From Candidatus Peribacteria bacterium (GTDB taxonomy: Bacteria > Patescibacteria > JAEDAM01 > Absconditabacterales > Absconditicoccaceae): a stretch of DNA of 33,133 nt. Under the pieces are notes generated by a model. That model ran no database searches. It was given only the letters and a program-made list of their open reading frames with translations, and was not told the DNA's origin. Positions 26,738 to 33,133 of this stretch are shown here, in pieces (position 1 is the first letter of the stretch; each line of letters opens with the position of its first letter). The stretch is from positions 1-33,133 of the forward strand of contig JAISKI010000010.1 of NCBI GenBank assembly GCA_031261265.1. The letters run 5' to 3'. The position numbers and the translations under genes were made by a program.

Positions 26738-26752
26738 CTATGATGATAATTT
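26725..26752 (+). promoter_or_regulatory. Candidate promoter of the FISUMP-like gene
   Basis: TTGACC (26725-26730), 16 nt, TAATTT (26747-26752). A TATACT at 26756-26761 follows but has no -35 box at the usual distance. Confidence 0.4.
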
Positions 26753-26755
26753 CAT

Positions 26756-26898
26756 TATACTCAAAAAAAATAAAAATGCAACACTTTTTTACCCTTCCTT
26801 TATCACCTCAATCGATGAAGAAAAAAATTCTGATTACTATTTGAGTTATCATCGTGCTTGGAGCAATAGCTTTTCTGATATGGACGAAATGTCCTTTC
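26756..26898 (+). repeat. Duplicated leader plus membrane-anchor sequence, copy A
   Basis: About 140 bp nearly identical to 28383-28522: TATACTC, an A-rich run, AATGCAACACTTTTTTACC, CACCTCAATC, then the first 26 or so codons of both genes. Differences are few substitutions and one short indel in the leader. It is half of a segmental duplication whose other marker is the gatB start at 27494. Confidence 0.85.
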
Positions 26899-27483
26899 AC
26901 GGGGGAAGGAGTTCAACAGACCACAAATAAACAGAAAGAAACAACATCTACCTATCCTGAATGTGATACTCTGGATATTACTATCTGACCTATGACAATT
27001 TCTGCATGTAATGTAGGAAGCTCCATAGTAGGTACAGGAGAAGAAGCGTATGGAGAATATTTCAAGCGAGAAGATGCCTTACGAGCCTGTGCAAGTGGCT
27101 ATCACTTACCAAGTGTTGATGAACGACAAATTATGGTAGCAGGGCTTCGCCGAGAGAATCCTTCTTATACATCGCGAAAGTGATATGGCGAGGTGAATTT
27201 TTCTATGGCGTGGACTAAGGAGGACTTGAAAGCTTTTCAAGAGAGGCTCAAAATTCCTATGGCAGGACAGTATAGTTATGATGGAACGGGTTCCTTTCGA
27301 GACCAAGAGGCAGACGGACGATATCGGTCGTCTTCATCTTTACCCGAAGAAGAAGTAAGGAATTATGCGTATATACTCAGATTTCATCAAAATGCCATAG
27401 ATGCGACAGATGGTAAAAATCGTGGTTCTGGATTATCTGTCCGCTGTTTCAAAAACTATCCACCTCTGACTTTAACCTTTTAA
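26815..27483 (+). CDS. Membrane-anchored FISUMP-like surface protein
   Basis: 222 residues with three UGA (Gly) codons. The N-terminal anchor is [20 protein letters not shown] followed by LIWTKC. The outer part has features of the Fibrobacter succinogenes major paralogous (FISUMP) domain: ACASGYHLPSVDERQIMV (typically GWHLPT-x-x-EW), a charged middle, and a closing GSGLSVRCFKN (typically G-x-S-V-R-C-V-K). Such domains occur in secreted, often surface-located proteins of unknown function. Cysteines near residues 29, 50, 59 and 89 and the last Cys may form disulfides. It starts in the duplicated block and is followed after 10 bp by a gatB stub. Confidence 0.65.
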
Positions 27484-27493
27484 CTTTCAACAA

Positions 27494-27559
27494 ATGACCG
27501 ACTACCTTATCACTATCGGACTTGAAATTCACCTCAAACTCAACAGCCAGACCAAATAA
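27494..27559 (+). pseudogene. Truncated 5' end of gatB
   Basis: The frame [20 protein letters not shown] ends one residue later in TAA. It matches the first 21 codons of the complete gatB at 29328 with a few synonymous base changes, together with the TTCAACAA just before the start. After the Lys codon the sequence diverges abruptly. It is the remnant of the other half of a segmental duplication. Confidence 0.92.
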
Positions 27560-27586
27560 ATATCTCTTTATCATTTGAGAATTATA

Positions 27587-28321
27587 ATGAAATATTATTT
27601 CTTCATAGACGAATCAGGAGATCATTCTTTACAAAATGTGAATGAAGATTTTCCCTATTTTCTACTTTGTGGGATTTTAATTGCCGAAGAAGAATACAGA
27701 AAGCTAGAACAAAAAATTATTACTTTGAAACAAAGTATTTTTGGGTCAGAAAAGGTCATTTTACATAGTAGAGATATTAGAAAATGTGAATGATACTTTC
27801 AGAAACTCTTTGATTTAGCTATTAAACAGCAATTTTATCAGCAATTAGACCAAATCATCATAGAAACAGATTTTACGATTATCTCTAATGCAGTAAAAAA
27901 AATCGAATATATCAGACAATATTGAAAATCAGCAGTAAATCCTTATCATATTTCTTTGTCCTATATGCTGGAAAGAATGATCTTTTGTTTAGATGAGAAG
28001 AGAGCAATTAATGTAGAAATTTGCGTAGAAAAAAGAGGGAAAAAGGAAGATATGGCATTACTTACTCATTACAATACGGTTTTGGACCAAGGTACCTATT
28101 TTGTGAATTCCCAAAGGTTCAAGGAGAAAATTGAGAAGTTTTCTTTTCAAAGTAAATTGCATAATGACATAGGGATTCAAATTGCCGATTTATGTGCTTA
28201 TCCTTTGATTTCATTCATCAGGAATCCAGATAAAGACAATCCTGCATTCAAAATTATTGAACCAAAAATCTATATCAACCCGAAAACACAGAAGCAAGCT
28301 TGATTAAAAATCATTCCATAA
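27587..28321 (+). CDS. DUF3800 protein
   Basis: 244 residues, joined across three UGA (Gly) codons. It opens MKYYFFIDESGDHSLQ, the DUF3800 signature with Asp8, Glu9 and Asp12. VNVEICVEKRGKKEDMALL and NDIGIQIADLCAYPL near the C terminus complete the acidic site. The family has an RNase H-like fold and is often near defence or mobile genes; activity is not established for most members. The in-frame TTG at 27575 is a less likely start. The gene lies precisely between the gatB stub and duplicate copy B, as if inserted with the rearrangement. Its AT-rich codon use is like its neighbours. Confidence 0.85.
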
Positions 28322-28345
28322 AAAAAAAGAGTTCCAGTGGAACCC
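28319..28345 (-). terminator. Hairpin after the DUF3800 gene
   Basis: GTTCC (28331-28335) and GGAAC (28339-28343) form a short stem; the run of A on its left makes a poly-U tail on the minus strand. Weak on the plus strand. Confidence 0.4.
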
Positions 28346-28382
28346 TCTTCCGAACGGGAGACTCCCCATTCCATGGTACTAG

Positions 28383-28522
28383 TATACTCAAAAAAAATAA
28401 AAATGCAACACTTTTTTACCTTTTATCACCTCAATCAATGAAGAAAAAAATTCTGATTATCATTTGAGTTATCATTGTGCTTGGAGCAATAGCTTTTCTG
28501 ATACGAACGAAGTGTTCTTTCC
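28383..28522 (+). repeat. Duplicated leader plus membrane-anchor sequence, copy B
   Basis: Nearly identical to 26756-26898, from TATACTC through the coding sequence of the membrane anchor up to the TGT cysteine codon and beyond. After it the two genes diverge completely. Confidence 0.85.
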
Positions 28523-29292
28523 CAAAAGAGAAAGTTCCTCAGCCAGTGAATGAAATGGAAGCAATAACAGGAATAATTAAGGAATGAACAAAGGATACTG
28601 AGACCCTTCAAACCATTACAACAAACTTTTGAACTTGTATATCTAATTTACAAGATGCAGAAGTAATAAAAATAGATGAGGTAATAAGAAATTGTAATGT
28701 TAAACAAAAAACATCACAGGTGAATGGAGTAGGAGGAGTTTTTCCACAGCTTTTTATTTATAACGGTACTTTTGTTGAAAGGGAAGAAGTAGCTAATTCT
28801 CCTGATGAAAATATAGTATGTAGAGATTATCAAGAAGATGACTCTGTCAGATATTACCTTAAAATGAAGGATGACCCTAGTAGTTGGAATAGATGGTATA
28901 ACAGAGATGATGAAAACTTTCATAAAGGTTTTTTAGAGGCAATACAGAAAGTTGTATGAAATAGTTTTCTCAATCAAATAAGCACCAATTTTTCAGATAA
29001 TATTTATTGTAATGAAGATGATGAAGATTGTTGATTTATGACAGCAGGATATGGGCGAAGTGATTGAGAAAATTACTTTGTTGCAGGATATAGAAATTCT
29101 CATTGAGATTTTGAAGAACCTTTATATTTTGTTATTAATGATAAACTCTATGAAGCAGGAGGTCGACAGTTTGCAGGAATAAAAAATGATAAAATTATTA
29201 TAAAAAAAGTTGATAATATTCAACAATTTAAGGAACCACTGGAACCCCGACAAACAACATTTACTCTGGAAACTTGTGAAATAGACCTCTAA
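28438..29292 (+). CDS. Membrane-anchored protein, paralogous anchor, unknown outer domain
   Basis: 284 residues with eight UGA (Gly) codons, the most per length here. The anchor [20 protein letters not shown] then LIRTKC is almost the same as in the FISUMP-like gene, but the outer domain is unrelated: acidic, with [40 protein letters not shown] and [20 protein letters not shown]. Several cysteines may form disulfides. No family recognised. It ends 35 bp before gatB, in the same position as the FISUMP-like gene before the gatB stub. Confidence 0.72.
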
Positions 29293-29327
29293 ATATCAAG
29301 CCTTTTATACTTCCAATTCTTCAACAA

Positions 29328-30884
29328 ATGACCGACTACCTTATCACCATCGGACTAGAAATCCACCTTAAACTCAACAGCCAGACCAAAATCTTCTGTC
29401 GCTGTAAAAACGAGCAGGACTTCAACATCCAACCCAACACCAACATCTGCCCCGTCTGCACCGGACAACCCTGAGCTTTACCCCTGCTGAGCCAGGAAGT
29501 CGTAGACAAGGCAATCCTCTTTGGGAAGGCTCTCAATGCCGACATTCAGCCTGTTATCTCTTTTGATAGGAAAAATTATTTCTATCCTGATTTGCCGATG
29601 GGATTTCAGATTACGCAGTTTTACCACCCAATTATCAAGGACGGCGAGGTGAAGTATTTTATCAATAATTACGAAGAGGAAAAGACCGTACATATCCACG
29701 AAGCCCACTTGGAATGCGACACGGCGAAGATGATTCACGAAGGAACAGGGAAGGAAGGGAAAAGTCTGCTTGATTTCAACCGTGCGGGAACTCCCCTCTT
29801 GGAAATCGTCACCGACCCCGATTTCACTTCCGCTGAGGAAGTCGTAGAATACGCGAAAACAATTCAGAGAATTGCAAGACGAAATGGGCTAGGAGATGCT
29901 GACTTGGAGAAAGGTCAGATGAGAGTAGATGTGAATATTTCCATTAGAGAAAAAGCTGACCAGCCTTTGAATAAAAAAGTGGAAATGAAAAATATCAACT
30001 CCTTTGGAGCGATGAAAAGAGCCGTAGAATCAGAATATGAAAGACAGAAAGCAATTCTAGAAAGCTGAAATACACGACCTCAGGAAAGCAGAAGATGGGA
30101 AGATACCAAAGGATATTCCTTCTCAATGAGAAGCAAAGAAGATGTTGAGGATTACCGCTATTTCCCCGAACCTGATATGCCTGTATTACGCTTAAACAAC
30201 CCCTCCGCCCTATCGGGCACCTCCCCTGACAGGGAGGAAAACTATATTAAGAAAGCAGACTGAGAAACACAGTTTACTCCCCTGTCAGGGGGAGAGGGAG
30301 GAGGACGAGCCAAGAGTAGGACGACGGAAGAGGGGGTTGCTAAACAATCCCAGATATTTCTCCCCTACACCTACATCAAAATCTGCAAAGACCAGTTCGG
30401 CTTCAATAAAGAATTCATCAATGCCCTCCTTCTGGATAAACCGCTCTTCGACTTCTTTTTCGCGGAAGTGGAGAAAGGCTTTGAGGCGAAGACGGTTGCA
30501 AAACGACTTGTAGGAGGGAAACAAACTGCATTAGCAGACTTCCCAGCGGATTTTCCTCAGCGTTTTGAAGACTTTTTACAGAGAGAAAAAGAAAAGAATC
30601 TCCTCGATAATCAGTTGAAAATTGTTTTTGAAGAATTGCTTCAAACGGGGAAAAGTGTAGAGGAAATCGTGAAAGAAAAAGGCTTTGACACGCAAGCGGT
30701 AGACGACAATGCACTTGCTACCATCGTGAAAGAAGTGCTTGATGCGAACCCTACAATAGTAGAACAATACAAAGGAGGGAAAGAAACCACGATAGGCTTC
30801 TTCGTAGGACAGGTGATGAAAAAAACCTGAGGGAAAGTGAATCCTCAAACTGCACAAGAGGAACTGAAAAAACAGTTGGGATAA
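29328..30884 (+). CDS. gatB: Aspartyl/glutamyl-tRNA amidotransferase subunit B
   Basis: 518 residues, about 40 longer than usual. [19 protein letters not shown] and [16 protein letters not shown] (Gly from UGA) carry the zinc and kinase-site features; [32 protein letters not shown] and [10 protein letters not shown] follow; the C-terminal YqeY-like tail includes [19 protein letters not shown] with another UGA glycine. GatB with GatA and GatC converts Glu-tRNA(Gln) or Asp-tRNA(Asn) to the amide form in the cytoplasm. gatA and gatC are not in the window. Residues about 290-342 are an in-frame insertion encoded by inverted-repeat DNA, between PVLRL and IFLPYTYIK. The whole frame is open, so the insertion is tolerated. 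Confidence 0.95.
30198..30350 (+). repeat. Palindromic element inserted in frame in gatB
   Basis: About 150 bp, more GC-rich than its surroundings, with two hairpins in opposite orientation: CCTCCC/GGGAGG (30220-30237) and CTCCCC/GGGGAG (30277-30294), plus related CCCCTCCG and AGAGGGGGTT at the ends. It adds about 50 residues of low-complexity Gly/Arg/Ser/Glu sequence with one UGA. It differs from the GTAG-type palindromes of tex and the RAYT gene. Confidence 0.6.
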
Positions 30885-30911
30885 GAGGATTTTACCACTT
30901 ACAGATTAGAT

Positions 30912-30939
30912 TTGATTTTCCTCTACAAATACCTATACT
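30912..30939 (+). promoter_or_regulatory. Promoter of galE
   Basis: TTGATT (30912-30917), 16 nt, TATACT (30934-30939), about 48 bases before the ATG. It lies within a pair of inverted 10-mers ACTTACAGAT (30897-30906) and ATCTGTAAGT (30972-30981) that could pair in the DNA, or be an operator. Confidence 0.65.
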
Positions 30940-30987
30940 ATTTCGACCTTAGTACACTGCTTTAAGGTTTTATCTGTAAGTTTGATA

Positions 30988-32079
30988 ATGCCTATCACAA
31001 AAAAAATTCTGATCACAGGAGGACTGGGATATATTGGAAGCCATACGGCTACCGTTTTTGCTGAACAGGGATTCGAACTAATCTTAATAGATAATCTTTC
31101 CAACGCTCACGAATCCACCTTGGATAACCTCAAAAAACTCTGCCCTACGAAGATTAAATTTTACGAAGCAGACCTGAGAAATTATGAGGAAATCGAGAAA
31201 ATCATAGAAAAACATGCACCAGAAATCTGACTTGTCATCCATTTTGCCGCTAAAAAAGCCGTAGGAGAAAGTTGCCACGATCCGTTTCTCTATTATGAGA
31301 ATAATATTGATGGTACCATCAACCTTTTAAAAGCGATGGAAAAATTTGAAGTGAAAGATATTATCTTTTCCTCCAGTGCAACCGTCTATGATGCAGAGAA
31401 TCTCCTCCCGCCTTTCAGCGAAAACGATCGTCTTAAAACGATCAATCCTTACGGAACTACAAAACTTATCATTGAATATCTCCTCCGTGACATGACACAG
31501 CACAAAGGATTTAATGCGATCGCTCTCAGATATTTCAATCCTATCGGAGCTCATTCCTCCCACCTCATCGGGGAAAACCCAAAAGGGATCCCGACTAATC
31601 TCCTTCCCTTTCTCTTGAAAGTAGCAAAAGGAGAAATAGAAAAGCTGAATATCTTCGGAGATAACTACGAAACAGAGGATGGGACTTGTATCAGAGATTA
31701 CATTCACGTAATGGATGTAGCAGAAGCTCACTTCGTAGCAGCAAAATATCTTCACGATAGAGCCATACTCGAAGAAACCAGTGAAATTCATGCCATCGAG
31801 CCTATCTTTGAAGTAGCAAATATTGGTACAGGATACGGGAAATCCGTCAAAGAAATGATGGGAATCGTCAGCACCGTAGTCGAAAAAGAAATTCCGTATA
31901 TAGTAGTGGAAAGGAGAGATGGAGACGCACCTGTTTCCCTCGCGAATCCTCTGAAAGCCAAAAAACTCTTCGACCGAGAAGCGAAAAGATCCATTATGCA
32001 AGCAGTAGAAGATGCTTGGATCTATCTACAAAATCAGACAGAAAAAGAAGAGCAAAAACCTCTTGATATAGCAGAATAA
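30988..32079 (+). CDS. galE: UDP-glucose 4-epimerase
   Basis: 363 residues (usual about 340). The NAD-binding ITGGLGYIGSH is at residues 9-19, FSSSATVYD at about 127-135 gives the catalytic Ser, and NPYGTTKLIIEYLL gives Tyr155 and Lys159; IFGDNYETEDGTCIRDYIHV is the GalE-specific segment. It interconverts UDP-glucose and UDP-galactose for surface glycans, which fits the GT2 and flippase genes elsewhere in the window. The ATG at 30988 is chosen; an in-frame TTG two codons before is less likely. One UGA glycine. The C terminus has an extra charged tail. It is followed at 55 bp by a surface protein gene, possibly in one transcript. Confidence 0.93.
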
Positions 32080-32134
32080 ATTCTTATGGTAAAAGAAATA
32101 TTACACGGATTTTTATTTTTTCCCTCTTACAAAA

Positions 32135-33004
32135 ATGAAAAAACAAGTAAACAATTTAAAAAATCGGATCTTAAGACCAGCGGTGAGTGCAGTGGTATTT
32201 CTTTCTTTAGTAATCATCGGAGGAGTAGCTATCATCGCACGAAACAGTAATCCTTCCTCGCTCTCATCACTCAAATCTGGAGCGAATGACCAAAAACTCA
32301 CAGCACAAAACTGGGATGCATTGGTGGACTATGTCGCAGGAATGGACGATAATATACAAAACAGCTTGACAGAAATCAATCAAAAAATAATCCAAATCAG
32401 TGGAAGTACCAATAACACTACAAATACCACTAATACAGGATCTAGTATCTGGAATACCAATGGAACAAATATTTTCTATAACAGCGGGAATGTAGGAATT
32501 GGTATCAATAACCCAACTGCAAAACTACAAGTAAACGGGAATATTATTGCTAGCAACCCAACAGCTAACAATCATGTCGCTACTAAAGAATACGTGGATA
32601 ACCATAAACCAGTTCAAATACAAACTTTTACTGTAGTTCAACAGAATGCAGGAACTTCAGACTATACTGTTCCTAGTAATTACGATATCTGTTTTGTATC
32701 ATGAATTCTCCATTGAGGTGGATATGGTGACGGAGGAGTGACGTATGGATGGAATAATGGGACGGAGAATGGTGTTATAAAACCTTCTAATAAGAATGCT
32801 ATAATATTACAATATTATTCTGGTGTTATGAGGCATAGGATAGCGGCAACTGATACAGATGACGCTGCTGATGATCCATGGTCTTGCCGGGCATGACCAT
32901 TATATACTACTACTGCTAATTATCTAGGAAGTTATTGATTAAGAGCAATTGTCTCAAGAGGGAATGATTCAGTAGCATGTCAATTTGTATGTATTGAGTT
33001 CTAA
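32135..33004 (+). CDS. Membrane-anchored fibre-like surface protein
   Basis: 289 residues with four UGA (Gly) codons. The N terminus is basic then hydrophobic (about residues 16-36, AVSAVVFLSLVIIGGVAII), like a pilin or type II signal anchor. A helical part (LTAQNWDALVDYVAGMDDNI) leads into an Asn/Thr-rich linker (STNNTTNTTNTGSS) and the motif GNVGIGINNPTAKLQVNG, common in tail-fibre and adhesin stalks. The C-terminal glycine-rich domain (HGGGYGDGGVTYGWNNG) has four cysteines and may be the binding tip. It should be displayed on the cell surface. The exact family is not recognised. A strong terminator follows 21 bp downstream. Confidence 0.72.
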
Positions 33005-33025
33005 ATAAAAAAATATAAATTAATA

Positions 33026-33060
33026 AAACAGCCCTAAACTTATGGGGCTGTTTCTTTTTT
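33026..33060 (+). terminator. Intrinsic terminator
   Basis: AAACAGCCC (33026-33034) and GGGCTGTTT (33045-33053) form a 9-bp stem followed by C and seven T. It ends the galE - surface protein transcript. Confidence 0.9.
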
Positions 33061-33133
33061 TATCTACTAATATTTTTCTCTTCAAAAAAAGGTGATAATC
33101 CTTATTGTGTAGTTATCAAGCAAACACATGGAA
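33061..33133 (+). repeat. Dispersed leader element, copy 2 (cut by window end)
   Basis: Matches 9269-9340: ATCTACTAA, AAAAAGGTGATAAT, TGTGTAGTTA, CAAGC, ACACATGGAA. Like copy 1 it follows a terminator and ends in a possible ATGGAA start at 33128, so a gene may begin here and run out of the window. TTCAAA-N16-TATTGT inside may be the promoter. Confidence 0.65.

Noticed and set aside
26691..28345. The hairpins after the NYN and DUF3800 genes as homologous halves of the duplication
   Set aside because: They have different sequences; similarity begins only at TATACTC.
31060..31085. GGGATTCGAAC resembles a tRNA T-loop
   Set aside because: It is coding sequence of galE and no cloverleaf can be built around it. 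No tRNA was found in the window.
31327..32001. 224-codon open frame on the minus strand
   Set aside because: Antisense to galE; the composition, rich in Phe and Cys, is typical of a shadow frame.

Overview
Organism. The sequence shows a bacterium that reads UGA as glycine (translation table 25), as in the candidate phyla Absconditabacteria (SR1) and Gracilibacteria (BD1-5). Read with the standard code, most genes break into pieces. Read with UGA = Gly they become full-length family members, and many UGA codons sit at invariant glycines: the DPG-x-RTG motif of Tex, [10 protein letters not shown] of the ATP synthase alpha subunit, the VCTGQPG turn of GatB, IPYLGP of an AI-2E type transporter and FIDGQN of a NYN nuclease. 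Every gene ends in TAA or TAG. The DNA is AT-rich, no clear Shine-Dalgarno sequence precedes most starts, and housekeeping promoters look like TTGacT-N16-TATaaT with a fixed 16-nt spacer. I cannot tell which of the two phyla this is.

Layout, 1-9.4 kb. A non-coding start with hairpins. A decayed DUF6922/AbiEii toxin-antitoxin locus (minus). An ankyrin lipoprotein (minus). Tex (plus), whose C-terminal third carries REP-like palindromes. A small kinase-like protein (minus), a coiled-coil protein followed by a GT2 glycosyltransferase (plus), and a class 3 lipase with a membrane partner (minus). Then about 0.7 kb without a protein gene that holds a well-delimited structured RNA at 8942-9201, with its own promoter and terminator.

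Layout, 9.4-20.3 kb. An unknown cytoplasmic protein (minus). A plus-strand operon rnpA - AI-2E family permease - MurF-like ligase, whose end overlaps a Wzx-type flippase on the minus strand. An ECF sigma / membrane anti-sigma pair and a secreted triple-Kazal protein (minus); the anti-sigma and Kazal genes share a TGTCA-N17-CGTT promoter-like motif, which suggests a small envelope or protease-stress regulon. Then a membrane-anchored CYTH-like protein (plus) and a zinc-ribbon protein (minus).

Layout, 20.3-26 kb. atpH and atpA (both minus) are separated by a small membrane protein and a REP-associated tyrosine transposase (RAYT) whose own coding sequence holds three REP-like palindromes. Upstream lie RlmE, a small proline/lysine-rich membrane protein and two unknown minus-strand genes.

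Layout, 26-33 kb. A NYN nuclease, then a segmental duplication. Copy A is a membrane-anchored FISUMP-like protein followed by a 21-codon stub of gatB. A DUF3800 gene follows. Copy B is a second anchored protein with almost the same N terminus, followed by complete gatB, which itself carries an in-frame palindromic insertion. The window ends with GalE, an anchored fibre-like surface protein, a strong terminator and a second copy of a short leader element also present at 9.27 kb.

How the genes work together. Housekeeping functions (tRNA amidation, RNase P, F1 ATPase, 23S rRNA methylation) are mixed with envelope and surface functions (MurF, flippase, GT2, GalE, anchored surface proteins, Kazal inhibitor under an ECF system), as expected for a small-genome, host-associated or predatory cell. 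Short palindromes, truncated duplicates and a gutted toxin gene show active rearrangement.
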